From NCBI GenBank assembly GCA_048013815.1, contig CM106586.1, positions 6,634,001 through 6,698,000 of the forward strand: a DNA stretch of 64,000 nucleotides, in the 5' to 3' direction. Source of the stretch: Setoptus koraiensis. Taxonomy: Eukaryota; Arthropoda. Within the stretch, counting starts at the first letter, position 1. Each line of letters starts with the position of its first letter. Below the pieces are notes generated by a model that had not been told where the DNA came from, searched no databases, and saw nothing but the letters and a program-made list of their open reading frames with translations. Made by a program: the position numbers and the translations under genes. Positions 22,680 to 36,005 of the stretch are shown here, piece by piece.

Positions 22680-25600
22680 ATGTCGACTAGGCACGCAACA
22701 GTATGCGTGTTAATTACGCAATCATTGTTACTGGCTCTTGTCACGGCCTTGAACGCAGCAACGAACACGCCAGCAGGAACAAGCATCAGCAAATTGCAGA
22801 GTGATCAGCCACCATCCGCGTTTATCAACTCCAATTCTAGTCCAGTGCCAATTTGGCGACAGCAACAACTGCAGCAGCAGCAGCACCACCACCACAGTTC
22901 GAACACGCCACACCGAACCAGACGGCACGATGGCAATCGCAACAGCAATTCAGGGCCCAGCAGCAAAGGTGAGTTACCGGTAACGCGTGCAGTCTCTTCC
23001 CCTCTCTTTGTCCAATGGAAAACTAGAACAACTTTTTCGTCCGTGAAACAACAGCAGCGATCATGTGGCGGTCAGTGGGTATGAAATTTGTCATGGGCAA
23101 GAATTGATCTGGCACAGAATTTACTAGGTTAGGCTAACGCAGGTTTACTGGGGTTCTTTACGAATGCGCGAATAGTGTGTGTGTGTGTGCAGTATTCCTT
23201 CTTTCTGTGTTCCTTGTAACTACCCCCGATGCGCACCGAAACAGCGGTAGAACATTTTTTGAGAGTGCCATTGTAGAAAAGAGAAGCTGGGGAATTAGTT
23301 GGCAGTGTCGTTGGCATTGTTGGTGACCGATGAAGAAGAAGAAGAGGCAACAATGGCAACTACTGAGTTGTCGCTCATTCAAATCGCCGATCGTGTCAAA
23401 TGACGTGCTTCTGCTGCCCGTGCATCTGGCGTTATGTTGTTATTGTTTGGCCGTCCTTTCACAAGTCGAACTGTTTGGCTTCCAATTGGTCCAGTTCGTT
23501 GATATGACTCGAGTGACAAGATGGTATCATCGTGCCCTACAGTACAGCGGTCGTTTTCGTTGTCCTTGCGTTCGTTGGATATTTCACGTTTGTTAACACT
23601 TTTCAATGATGTGTGTGTGTGCCGCCGCTAGCACTCGTTATTGTTTGCTCACTAATGCGCGTCGGCCAGCAGTTCTTATCCGCATTATGCAGCAGTTGGT
23701 AGCCCCCTCTTGCCGCAAACGAAAGAACCAACCAATAAGAAAGAGTAGCAGGCATATGTCGTGGCGAATGCAGATGCACGCACAAACACGGATGAAACTG
23801 GTGCACATACAGCCACTATAAGGCATTATCTTAAATATAAATATAAAATGGAAACGGAACAAAAGATATATGGCCACCGTTCCGATCGATCAACGTGGAA
23901 AACGATCGAAAGCACGCCATTCAGCCTTACAAAGGCACAGTGAGAGAGATTTACCATGCAAAGCAACGGTGATAGAAAAGCTCCCACTTTGTGCGTGTGT
24001 TTCTGGGAGATAGTGCCAATTTGGCTGATAGTTTTAAGTGATTCATTTTCATTCATTGTGCTGGGTACTTTAGTAACCAAAGAGAATCACATTATTATTG
24101 TTGCTAGCATCATTGTGCCGTGCCATTGCGAAGCGCTATGTCGCTGGGCCCAGAGCCTTTCGTCGACGATATTCATCCATTATTATTATTGTTGTTGTTG
24201 TTGTTGTCGCTTGTTTCATCGACCACGATACCAAGCAACCAATTTGAATTGTCTATTGAACTGCACAACAACGACGATGGCAACAACACAACGTGAAGCA
24301 AAGTGAATCTGCAAAGGTGTGCATGTCATTAATGTATTCATGTGATTCGTTGTTGTTGCCTACAGTGCGTGTTTGCCGCTTATTCTATCAAAGAGCCATT
24401 AATTTTTGCCCCACTACCACTTTGGTATTCTTTTTAGGTTCTGGTTTTGGCCCTGGTTGTGTTTTTGGCTGCTAGTTGCTGGCATAGTTCTTTCAGTTCA
24501 CTGAGTGCTGACAATGCAATAGGGATAGATGCCATAGACAGACACGCAGAGGGGGGGGGAGCGATCTTTTGATCATTGTTTGTGATGAATAGATTCGCTT
24601 CTTCTTCCTCCATCTCTGATGTTGTGCGTCTATCCATCTTTTCTATAAAATATAAGAGTTTCCTATTTAGAGTTGGAGCCAACTAACAACAAGATACTAG
24701 CTCCCTCTCACTCTCTTTTATGCGTTCATCGAGGATGGCCGCTATCTCTCACGAGGACCAGCGTTGGCCAGCGAGAGCGATGGAGAGAGAGAGAGAGGTT
24801 TCCACTGGGAGGAGAAAAGTTGCAAGTTGTGTGCCAGCGTGTGTCTATCTGCGTGCGTATATATAAAGTAGATTCTTTTGTGTTTGTGTTGCTGGCGTCG
24901 TGGTCGCTGTTATCCCATCGGTTATTTATGGACCATAGACAATTAGTGTCTAGCGCTGGTATTGTTGCCTGGCAGTGGTCGGTGGTGATGGAAGTGCCTT
25001 ACGTCGCTTGTCGCGCAGATATATCACTCTCAAGTTAGTGAGTTGTAAAGTTGCCTTGTTTGCCAACAAGCGCGTCTGACATGCTGTTCGAACTCGGAAC
25101 GTTGTCGTGCGGGTGTGTGTGTGTGTGTGTGGAAATTGGGTGACCGACTGACAGTGTTGTGTTTATGAGCGCCGTCTCCACGGGTTACGTGCCGTTCCGT
25201 TTCTCACAATGGTCGCGCTTGCATCATTTTGCATGTACGTTTTATATGTCCTCTGTTCTGGTTTGTGGCCGGCCGGCCGGGCGTACTGAGGGCGCGCAAT
25301 TGGTGGTTACGGCACACTAATCATGGCGAAAATAATAATTTGATGATAGAATCCGTCCGCTCGTTAAGATTTGAATAGCGAATTGTCAAGTCGTCATGTG
25401 TGTGTGTTATCTGCGAACGTAATATACTGTTACAGTAATACTACAGTCACTGTAGTACAGTGTTACGTTGGCAGCAGTAGCATCACGCGTAATAGATACG
25501 CGATACAGCAAAGTGCGTTTGTTTGCTCGCGCACTGGCACAGTTTTAATTGTAACTTATCATTGTCATTATCATCGGGCGTGGTCTGGTCGTGTTCGGTC

Positions 25601-28600
25601 TGTTACACCGTGGCGCTCGGTGTGCGCCTGCTGATGGCAGCCAGATAGATGATGCATTGCTGGCCATTAGTTGGCGCAGCGATGCCCCGCTGCCGGCCCC
25701 ATTAGACGAGCGGTTTGTTCGACAATGGACCAAACTAAAAATGTGCGCGCCGACTTGACATTGGTCTGAACGCGCACTTAATGAGCGGCAGCACAACATT
25801 CTGTTGTCGCGTTCGAGTGTCTCAAGTGGCCGCGTAGCATCAGCATGTTGCTACACGGGCGCTGTTACTGTGACACTGTTACTGTGACACTGTTACGGCA
25901 GAACTCGACTCGTGAGTCAGCAGTGCCGACCCGCAGCGGCCAGCAATGGAGTTAGCGCTGCCTGTAGGCACTAATGGCGGCCAAAATGGCCGCCGCCTGC
26001 AGACGGCGATGTCACTTAGGTTTGATTTGTGGTGAGACCGAGCGAATCTCGAGAGCGACACGATGCGACGAGCCGCACGATGTGACGAGCCGCGCACGAG
26101 TGATAATGATGCCGCGCCAGCACTGGCAACAATTTACAATTATTGTCGGCGTGGCCGGCGCTGGCAACAATAATCGGCGCACTGCTTACCAGTGACTGGC
26201 ACTCGGCAATGAGTCGAATCGGCCCGATCGAACCTAATCGAATTTGCATTGTTGGCCGCTCGTTGATTGCGCTGTCTGTTTGGGACGCGCTGCGTTTGAA
26301 CACACACTGTCTGCTTGACACACACGCACGCACCGCCTTTGAGAGCCCCAAATTGAGACACACGCACCGCGCTCGAGACACACGCACGGCCCGTGTGACA
26401 CGGGCGAGTATCACTTGGCGAACTTTTGCTCGGCGAACTTTTGCTCGGCGAACTTTTGCGCCTCGCTCAATGTGTGTCGCGAGCAAACTCGCGCAGTTGA
26501 GCCCCGGCCGCCCGAGTCACTCGGGCCGAGTGTCGATGGGCGTAAGTACACAACTGGCCAGCGGCACCGGACCGAACTTCAGTTGCCGAACTTCGGTTGC
26601 CGAACTTTAGTTGCTGAAGTGGCCCGGTCCGAGCGCCATCAATCAACGTGCCCGCTCGCCGGCGAGCGGCGCGGTCCGCGGCCATTAGGCCGGCCTACAC
26701 ACGCCGCAACACAGCAGCGCGCCGTGCAGTTGTGCGCGGCTCAACCGTTGAGCCCCAACGCCGGACTCAATTGGCCGAGAGCGACAGAGAGCGAGAGCGG
26801 CTCTCAGAGAGTCTCTCAGAGAGCGCCTCTCAGAGAGAGAGCAGCTCGCAAAAAGAGCCGCGCCAATTCGATTCTGGCGCTGGCCCTTGAGCCGTATGCA
26901 AATGATGCAATTAGATCGCCGCTCACAATGGGCCCACTGTGAGTGCCACAAACTGTGGCCCACAGTGGGCCCATTGTGATGGCATGCGCTGTGCGAGCGG
27001 CGGGCCAGACACTGGAGCGAGTGAAGCGTCGAACCGGCACAGAGTCGCCATTAATCATCAGTGGCACCACTTAATTGCAACCAATCACTTGGCTCGCCTA
27101 CCTATATGGCGCATGTATAATATGCGCGCGCGCGTTGATAATCAATGCTTGATTGGTGTGTTCGCATGTTCGCGCCGCTCTCGCGAGCAGGTGGCTGCGG
27201 GCCGCCATCGGGCGCAGGTTCTATCGGTGCGCCCAAGTTCCGCGATCGCGAACGAAACACGACAGACAATGGAGGTTGGCACGAACGGGTTTGCCGGTCA
27301 CGAAGCGTTTACGTGCAAGCACTTGTAAACGGCAACCAATTTCGCTTAAATCGGAATTTGTTATAATCGTGCGAAGGCAAGCAGGGGAGAGGCGCACAGA
27401 GAGGATTTATCGGCACCGAACAGGGCCATAAAGCAGCAATATAAAACTGTATAATTAAAAGTGGCGACGCCAACTTTTTTGCGCCTGTGCCGGTCCATTA
27501 TTATCGCGGCAGGTCCGCGGGTGCTTGCGCCCGGCCGGCCGCACCGCGGATCCACGCCGCGCCGACCGGACTCGTCGGCACTGGCCGCTGACGGCTCTGG
27601 CTGCTGTCGGCACTGGCTGCGGCCCGAAGCCGACAGCAGCGACGGCAGCCCGACAGCGGCAGCGGCAACGGCGGTGCCAGAAAAACAATACCCGCAACAA
27701 AAGAGCGAACGGCAACATTAGCGGCGCCATCGGGAGGCCAAAGTTCGATCGCCGGACACAAGGAGCAAAAAGAGTTGGGCTAGAGTTACAATGGCAATTA
27801 GCGTCGGTTGTTGTATGCATGCCAGACACAACAAATATACAAATGCACGCAAATGTAACATGTACATGCACGCCGGACACAGTAGAATCCAGTGAGTAGA
27901 TGGATGCACCACGCCGGACCATTATGGCCGCTCATTTGCAAGCCAGTGGCAGCACCCAAAGCGCACACATCCTTTCCCAGACGCACACACATGGGTTAGA
28001 TACAGATAAAATGATACCAAATGTAGCGACACACATATACACAGATAAAATGTAGATGACCGGATAGATAGCGCCCGTGTGAGTGTTTGTATGTGTGTCT
28101 ATATAGATTACTATCGCAATTTGCGAACATCATCGAATAACACCACTCACACCGTGATACTATCACTCCACTGTTAGGTATCTATGCGCGTCGCCAACAG
28201 CAACGACAACAACAGCGACAACAGCGACGACAGCGACAACAGCGACAACGCTGCTCGTATCTATCGGCGGGTGCCATCAACTGGTCGTTATCGGCACCAG
28301 CAGAGGGTGCCGGTATGTGTTGGCGCAGTGTCCCACGTAACTTGACTCGATACTATCCAGCTGAATATCCAGCTGAAAATAGCAACGCAACCTATAACCC
28401 GATTTGAGAGCAACCTCTAACGACTATTCTTTTCTTTTCTTTTCACTCCGTCCAACCACCGCCACCGTCACAAAACTATTTCCAATTTCAACAACAAAAC
28501 AAACAAATTTTCTACGCCTATACGACATGCCGCTGCCGCCGTCGCCACTTGATGATGGATACAAATAAATGGATTTTAACCGAACGCGGCCCGAATTGCA

Positions 28601-31600
28601 CTCGGGGGCTTGCTCGTTGCCTCATCATCATCCATGCCATGTGCACGCATCCACTAATGAATCGTAAACTGGACCAAACAAACCACGTCGTAACGTTCAC
28701 GTCCTCCTATCATCATCAGGCTACGCACCAACCATTTTAGTGAGCGAGGACGCCGTCGTGCAGACAGTCGAATTGCACAAGTCGCACGTTATAGAATGCG
28801 TGCACGAGGCAGAGCCAACTGCAACTGTTGTCTGGTACCATAACAATGAACCTATTGAAACCGACGGGCATCATCATCAAGCTTTGGGCAGCGAATTAGT
28901 GTTTCTGGAGACCAGTGAACACGATGAAGGCATCTATCGTTGCAAGGCCTCTAATAAGTTTGGCAGTGCCACCAGTCCAGAGTTTAGTTTGAGCGTCACA
29001 AAGCCAAGTAAGTGCAACATACTTTTCTGCCCATTTATGGGCCAACATTATCTAATGCAGCATCTCCGCTCCGCTTGTATCTATTTGCACCATCTATAAT
29101 ATCATCTATATCCATGTCTATTCAAGATAGATTAGCACGCAATCAGCGAAATCGGCACTTATATTCTTGCCCAATGTCCGATATTCTCCTATCCTCCGAT
29201 GCTGGTGTTGATGTTTGTAGTTGGTGTAGGCAACAAACTGTAGTTTTCTTGTTTGTGATGTTCATCATGTACCAGGCCAAACAGGCTACAGGCAAACACC
29301 ATAACGTAACGTGTGCACGTTACGCCGATGATGACTACCATGAACAAAGAGAAGCGATCGCATTCCAATTCAAATCGCCCTATCATTGTAATCTATCTAT
29401 CCGATTGCTCGATAATAGATACAATTGGTGGCGCATTAATAATTCTTTTAGGCCTCATTGCATCCGAAGCCGTGCCAACTTCTCACAAACAGCTTGTTTG
29501 AGAAAGAGCAACGGCAATTCCTATTTCTCTTAATGCTTAACAATGTTTCTGATATATATATATATATATATATCAAGCTTAGTAACTGGGCTTGATCGTG
29601 CTAGCTCATGACCATCTACTCACTAGCACGGCGACGGCGCTGGGCTAGTGAGGGATTTCTTTCTTTGTTAGGGCACAATATTAGCATTTACATTGGCACC
29701 CGGAGCCAGTGCTAGAAAGAAAGGGTCAGTGCACAAGAAATCTAGATTGCAGAGAAAAGGGGGCCCCCGCGTGTATTCAGACGGATCTAGGCAAAAAAGC
29801 GCTTTGGCGCGTGAATTAACACACACACACACACACACACAGCGAGTCTGCTGCTCTTTTTGATGGCTTCCTCTTTGCCCTACAATGTTCACCCAGAGGA
29901 AATTGTGAAGGGGGACAGCGCCTCCGTGACGCACAATTGCGATGAGATTCGAATCGGAAATGATGGGCCATAAAGTCCTTGTTTATTACCAGCTGAGGCC
30001 ACACACATATACAACAAATGCCAGATCTAACTCAAGGAAGGGGGAAGGGAGAGAGAGAGAGAGCGAGCCACCATTGTTGTCATTGTTGTTGTGTTGGTGG
30101 TCGGTTGTGGAACGTGCCAGCTGCGAGCGCGAGCGAGTCCAGTGTTCATGACTGACCATCACAATTGGTGGTGCAAGCAACTAAATCAAGAAGCTGTTGT
30201 TGTTGCTGGTGTAGTCTCTATTGAAAAAGAGAGAAAGACTTGCAAATCACAACAATCGCCGCAACAGTATAACATTGTTAGCCGTGATCAGTGGGGTGGT
30301 CCTTTGAGTTTGTTCTTCTTTGATTATAAGTATTTTATGTGTTATGTTCCTATGCACAGAGCATCATTCAAATCCCTGCGGAGGCCCACTGCAATAAGCT
30401 ACAGGACAGATTGATCCTCCGGCCTATCCTCGCCCAAACTCAACGTATACCGTTACAACTCACTTGATGAATAAACTTTCCTTCGTACAACCAACAACAA
30501 AAACAAAGACAAGTTGAGAACAACGTGGTTCCCCTTATTTCAGCGCACATTGATGCTCGGAAACAAGGATAACCAAGTTGTGGCAGTAACGGTGGCACCC
30601 ATTCATCATTGATCATGTCTGGGGGTGGGCGACTTCATTATTGGGCACTTGAACCTTTTAATGCAACTCTCAGCGCAATGATGGTCGGTTCATAGCCAGC
30701 AAACTTGCCAGCCACCATCAGCCAACAAATAAGTGGGGGCCGACCACCACATTACGGCTACGGCGCTACGGATACGGCTGGTGTGTCGCAGCTGGTGCAC
30801 CACCGCTGGCACCATTGCACGTTTTTATACCGTTTGAACTGTTGTTAGAAACCAGAATTGGCACAGTATTGAGTAGTGGCATTGTCATTCTGGCAAACAA
30901 CTGCAAATCGGGAGAAAAATAAAGCAAACAAATAGTAGTTATTAAGTAGCGCTGGTTGTACCTATTACTATACCATTGCGACCGCTAAAGCTGCTGTTGC
31001 TATTCCCAAATGATGGTGCCCAGTTATTGTTTACATTATTGGCCGACCAGTGACTACCCATAGGTACCTATAGGTAGCTTACATCAGGTTTGATTTGAGC
31101 AAATAGCACCATAAACAACCCGAATGTTTGTTTATTTCCTTCTCCTCTTGCCAAATACACGACGAACTAAGTCAGGTCGTTTTGGATTTCCCTTCCATGT
31201 TTTTGTTGGCACAATGGCACAAAAGTATACCAAGCTCGTTGCCCTCTAAGCGACACCAGTGCTAAATCGGCGTCGAGACGCAACTAACAAGACCGTTATC
31301 CGATTGCGAATGTGCGACAGTTCGATCATTATTTTTTTAAGTGACATAAGATAAAGAGAAGGGCGAGCGGAGCTAGTTCAGCTGGAGCCCTAAACTAACG
31401 GAACCCGTCTATCATTAGTTTCGGAGAGACAAGAGACTTCAGAGCACACCCACAAGTGAGGTGCTGGCGCTCGCCTCTATGTGTATGCTGTTCGCAATTT
31501 GTCGTCGAAATTCAGTTAGTAACTGTATCGAGAGGGCTTATGGCTCACTAATCCCGGTCGCATTTACTATACTATCAATTTGGCATAAACTTCTGCTAAC

Positions 31601-34600
31601 TCATTAGTGCAAAACTAGTTGGCAACATAAGCAATAACAACAACTAGACAACTAGCATTGGTTGATGCATTATACAAATACGCAATTTCAATCACCACCA
31701 GCAGTGCCAGCGATCCGAAACAGAGCCCGTCCAACTCCCCCACAACCAGATATATATAAGCCCGGGTAATCTCTTGGTTTTTCCCCCTCTTTGTATGATA
31801 TTTGTATGTCTCATGTCTAATACACAAATCTGGCAACTAGCGATTGGACAGCGAGTTAGCTGGTAGCAATTGGCCAGTTGCGGGCCTAGTAATGAAATAA
31901 TCTAGTTACGCTATAGTACCAGTGATATAGTAGTGACGATGGTTCCCAGCGACCCAGAGCAGTCCTCAAATAATGATGTACATGATTTATGATGCAACCA
32001 CCACTCTCATCTCAATGATGTGTGTCCGGAATTGAATCTCTGTGCGCTCATAGGCCTACAGAGAGATTATGATGACCATTAAATCTCAGTAGTAGCCTCT
32101 GGACAAGTCTAGTTTTTACCCAAGGGGGGGGGGAATACTCTGGATTCGGGGCTAGTTTAGTGGTTGTTACGCAGTAGCTGTGTGGACAACAAAAATGACA
32201 AGCTTTGTAGGCTGACATAAGTGCGCCCCACGAGTAACTAACAACGAATCTGGCTCGACTTTACTCGGCTCAGCCAACCAGCTAGACAGCTATTATTGGC
32301 CCCTTTGTGCGAGCTTGCATCTTCTTGTTACTTTTGCAATTTAGTGTGATATTGTAAATTGATCATTGTGTACTTTATCTTTAGCAATCAGGACAGAGAT
32401 TGATGTATTCCATCCAATTGTTATGCCATCTAAATGGCCCCTCTGCTTTCCGACTAAAAATGTAATCAAACAAGCATGCCTGGGTCCTCTCTTTTGCTAT
32501 TATTTCTAATAACTTTTTTTTTCTTCCGCACACAACAACAAAAACCGATCTATCCCAACCTCACCCTACACCCTCATCACAAACTTTTCATACAAACTTG
32601 AGCAGACAAGCCACCACAGATTAATCACATCAGGCAACACAATGTTAGGCCGTCAATTAAATTTGAATCGAGCGTTGTGAAAGGAAATAAGCCTATGGAT
32701 ATTGTTTGCGAGGCTCCCAATGATGAGAAGATTATATGGAAAGTGAACGATCGCCAATTTTTTGCTCAAACGACCCAGACTAGCGAGGATCCCGCTAGAA
32801 ATAGCTTCCAATATTCAGTACAAGATAATCAGTTCGCATTCGATCAGAGAATAGGCAATCTAATGGCTAACAACCAAAGAGAATATATTTTAACAATGTT
32901 ACTTAAACATTCTGCTGCCACTCACTCGCAGCATCATATCAGCATCAACATAACATGCGCCTATCAATATGTCAAAGAGGGTGCATTCAAATGGATGAAT
33001 TCAGATCCAGGACAATTGGTCGTGATAAGCCAAGGTGAGTCACTAGTTCTCAAACTCTCTTGCGACTCGTCGTATCCAACTAAAACTAATACTAGAAGCT
33101 CTCTCACTAACCTCTATGACTTCCGTTCGTTTTATTCTATATTGACACTGATAGATACCTCCGTCAGAAACTATTCAGATGTTGGCCAAAATGGCACATA
33201 TCGAGTACCTATTGATATAGACATGGCTCCACCTTTCGAGAATCTCATCAATGGTAGCATCAACGGTTTCAATAGGTCTTTGCTAACAAACATACTGGAG
33301 ACATCTGAAAAACCGGGCACGCTATGGAACGTCCACGACAGATTTGTTTCTATGACTCGTCAACACTTTATACCAGTAGTATTAGTTCCCACCTTAGTTT
33401 TGATTACATTAATCATGTTAGTGATATTATTTGTGTGGCGCCGTCGTTTAGCTGCACGCGAAACTAGTGCTTATAAGCGCGATCAACAACATCACAAGTC
33501 CTACCAGCGTCACTTTCAGGTTCAGGCCCCTCTTCAAAATAATCTATATCCGCCCGGTTATTATCCATACGCACAACAAGACAAACAGATTCCATATATT
33601 CCATCTCAAATGAAGGCGACGCACCATAGGTCGCATGATTTAGGCAAATCATTACGAACAAATAAAACCTGGAGTTTGTTTCCTTCATCGAAGAAACACA
33701 CCCAACTGATCAATCCGTTCATGGGTGCTGATTCCAGACAATTGTCTATGATAAACAACGCCCAATGCTATCCATCTCTCAATGGAAGTTCCAGGGGAAT
33801 AGATTTGCTGCCCAGAATACTTCATTCTAGTTTAAGTCAAAACAATTTTGCAACAGCCTACTCTACTAATTACATCGATATGCGATGCGCGACACCGCAA
33901 CAAAATTCCAATCAAGGTGATCAATTTTTGGCATCGCAACATAGGATCAATCAGCAATTTGTCATGGATTCCGACCAATCTAGGTTTGCAAATAATAATA
34001 ATCAAACGGCCATGATGCACTCAACTAGTAAAAATGTGATGTATGATGCACCCTCGGATGGAACTACTCCAACTTCGACATCATCGGCCTCATCTCTGAC
34101 AAACACTATCAGTGGTCAGGTAATCAATAGGCCAGCTAATCTAAAAGGTGGTAGCCAATCTATTTTGACAAGTAATAATACCTATTTGTCTGGTGACATA
34201 AAACGTTCGTCGGATGACAAAAAAATGGTCACCAACTATGATCCCTACAGCCTGGATCAGAGAACATTCAAGGATTCTGATCATCATTATTCAACTATTG
34301 CTGAGGCTAACAATAAATGTCCTGATAATAATCAAATGGATGCCTGCTACGAGGATCTTGATCGACATCAAGTGGCTCGAAACTATTTGGGAACCCAAAC
34401 CATCAATAAAAACCAGATTTCAGTTGTTGGAAACCAAGTCGTTCCTGGGGAATCTTTTGGTACAAATGATAGCTTCAGGTCGAGAATATCATCTTTTCTG
34501 GCACATCAAAATAATGGCAAGAGAAACAGCGGTGCCTCTTCTTCGACACGATCCTCCAGATCTGCATCAAAATTCAATCATACAAATAATGGCACTTATG

Positions 34601-34764
34601 ATAATCAGCAACAGCAGCCCCATCCATATGCAGTTGCTTCTATACGGGGCGTCACACCGACCCCACCACCGCCACCTATGAGTGAAGCAATGAAGACACT
34701 CAATGAGCAGTTCAATTTGGACCAACTTATCATATTTAATAATAATGGCATCAATGGGGGTTGA
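22680..34764 (+). CDS. Ig-superfamily single-pass transmembrane protein
   Basis: Three exons in phase 1: 22680-22968, 28741-29007 and 32606-34764, giving 904 residues. Exon 1 holds a signal peptide (VCVLITQSLLLALVTALNA) and a Gln/His-rich linker. Exon 2 is one complete Ig domain (HVIECVHEAEP, VVWYHNNEPI, HDEGIYRCKASNKFGSA). Exon 3 starts with a second, diverged Ig-like domain (DIVCEAPNDEKIIWKVND ... INITCAY), then a region opening with GESLVLKLSC, a membrane helix (IPVVLVPTLVLITLIMLVILFVW), and a cytoplasmic tail of roughly 430 residues rich in Asn, Ser and Gln with a TPTPPPPP motif near the end. It is probably a neural or epithelial adhesion receptor, but I cannot assign an orthologue. A perfect donor (CAAG|GTGAGT, GT at 33035) inside exon 3 could make a shorter alternative form. 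The introns are 5.8 and 3.6 kb. Confidence 0.78.
25112..25131. repeat. GT microsatellite
   Basis: An uninterrupted GT run in intron 1 of the Ig transmembrane gene. Confidence 0.8.
26415..26460. repeat. 15-bp tandem repeat, three copies
   Basis: Three nearly perfect copies of GGCGAACTTTTGCTC. The unit is an exact multiple of three, so it produces a repeated peptide in an open frame, but nothing else supports translation. Confidence 0.7.
26924..26978. repeat. Hairpin with perfect 18-bp arms
   Basis: Arms at 26924-26941 and 26961-26978 are exact reverse complements. Inside them, GCCACA and TGTGGC form a further 6-bp stem around a three-base loop, giving a 55-nt rod-like hairpin within intron 1 of the Ig gene. 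Confidence 0.8.
29551..29573. repeat. TA microsatellite
   Basis: A perfect alternating AT tract in intron 2 of the Ig transmembrane gene. Confidence 0.85.
29820..29841. repeat. AC microsatellite
   Basis: A perfect AC run in intron 2 of the Ig transmembrane gene. It is also why Cys/Val-rich frames appear on the opposite strand. Confidence 0.85.
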
Positions 34765-34957
34765 ATTTGCACAGCTAGTTCTATCTTTTGCTACACATAC
34801 CATTTATCTCGGCAATCGATGTATCTGTAGCATAAATTTACATAGATTCCAGTTACATGAAAACCGCGTCGAGCTATCTTTCGGGTGTAAATAGATCTAC
34901 CGGATCAAATTAGTTGTTGATTGTTAATTATGAATAGAAGATTCCTGATGATAAATG

Positions 34958-34963
34958 AATAAA
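34958..34963 (+). terminator. Poly(A) signal of the Ig transmembrane gene
   Basis: AATAAA about 195 bases after the stop codon at 34764, in an AT-rich 3' region. Confidence 0.55.
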
Positions 34964-35156
34964 TACATCAAATTTTTAAGTCAGTTATACCTTCATCGAT
35001 GAATATATGTATTTTTTTTTTCTACCAAGAGTAATGAAATGTACCGATGACTCCATAAACGAGAGAGCAACTTGCTATATGTCTCACCAGCGAGCAAGCT
35101 TTCGTACCATGCATGCTGGCAACGTAGTTTCGGGGCTTGGTGAGCACTTATCTCTA

Positions 35157-35162
35157 TTTATT
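35157..35162 (-). terminator. Poly(A) signal of the POLDIP3-like gene
   Basis: AATAAA on the minus strand about 115 bases past the stop at 35277. The Ig gene and this gene are convergent. Confidence 0.45.
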
Positions 35163-35276
35163 GTTCAATGGATCAATTGAGAAGCAATTTACAAGATTTC
35201 GAAATTGCAAAGTAGTTTCAGTCATATATATATATATACCTGCTTCCAATGTGAGCTGCTTATACCAGCTAAGCGC

Positions 35277-36005
35277 TCATCTTCGAGGTGTATAGTTAGT
35301 GTTTATTGAATTGCCATGAGGCAGTCCCACCACTGATGATTGTCCAACTCTCTGGCGAATATTGGTAGTTGATGCGGGTGGGATCGGCATCATATTCACC
35401 ATCATGGGTTTTCCATCTAAAAGTCTATTATGATAGACCTTTACAGCGCGGACAGCATCTCCGCTGTGCTGATATGTAACTAGAGCAGTAGTTTGGTTAA
35501 TCATATTGACAGCTGTCATTGATCCTACATCGCCAAACAGTTCTATTATATCTGATTGTGTTATGGTTGGTAATAGATTAGATATGAGGACGGAGGCGCT
35601 CTGATGTTCAATACCGTCCATGGCGAGGCCGTGGTGTGGCGGAGCTTGAGAAATAATATAAGTCGGTTGAGTAGCTTGTAGCTGTCGCTTAGATTGTTGT
35701 TGATTGTTATTGTTGTTGTTTCTTCTTGTGCTACCTCCTGATGGTTTGCCCCTATTATTCGTTGGTTGTTTGTTGTAACTACTCGGCTGTCCGCGAGTTC
35801 CACGTTTGGATGTGACACTCTTGCGTTTATTAATTTTGTTGGTCTTATTGCGCTTCGTCTTGACCAGAACCTCTCTAAGATCCTTGATCTTTGCTCCTGT
35901 TGTTTTTTTCTTGATGCCTGCAGTTTTAGTGCCTGGCTTTCGTCTGCCTTTGAGTTTATTCTTTCTTTTCTCGTCGATTTTTTTTCTCGCATCTGTAGGT
36001 GCCAT
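35277..36005 (-). CDS. POLDIP3/SKAR-like RNA-binding protein
   Basis: A 242-residue single-exon protein. The N-terminal 110 residues are strongly basic (DARKKIDEKRKNK, then Lys/Arg/Asn/Gln-rich), and one RRM spans about residues 136-207: VLISNLLPTITQSDIIELF followed by YHNRLLDGKPMMVNMM. The latter pattern, NR-x-LDG-x-PM, resembles the RRM of POLDIP3 (SKAR), an ALYREF-related factor that links the exon junction and TREX export complexes to mRNA. The DAR-K pattern at the N-terminus also fits. It is shorter than vertebrate POLDIP3. Divergent from the WG-repeat gene, with a decayed gene fragment in between. Confidence 0.7.
   Translation of the reverse strand: MAPTDARKKIDEKRKNKLKGRRKPGTKTAGIKKKTTGAKIKDLREVLVKTKRNKTNKINKRKSVTSKRGTRGQPSSYNKQPTNNRGKPSGGSTRRNNNNNNQQQSKRQLQATQPTYIISQAPPHHGLAMDGIEHQSASVLISNLLPTITQSDIIELFGDVGSMTAVNMINQTTALVTYQHSGDAVRAVKVYHNRLLDGKPMMVNMMPIPPASTTNIRQRVGQSSVVGLPHGNSINTNYTPRR

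Larger units (their letters stand above)
22969..28740. other. Intron 1 of the Ig transmembrane gene
   Basis: The long intron changes from ordinary composition (23-25 kb, with GT/AC runs) to GC-rich DNA at about 25.6-27.7 kb like the window's ends. It holds a 15-bp tandem repeat at 26415-26460 and a near-perfect hairpin at 26924-26978. No nested gene could be supported on either strand: the open frames here are repetitive or Arg/Ala-rich and overlap one another. Confidence 0.5.
29008..32605. other. Intron 2 of the Ig transmembrane gene
   Basis: The 3.6 kb between exons 2 and 3 contain no supported gene. They hold a TA run (29551-29573), an AC run (29820-29841), a short inverted repeat (29305-29324) and a pyrimidine-rich stretch before the acceptor at 32605. 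Confidence 0.5.

Noticed and set aside
26016-26942. Several 130-175-codon frames on both strands in intron 1 of the Ig gene
   Set aside because: They overlap one another, are built from the 15-bp repeat and GC-rich words, and show no domain.
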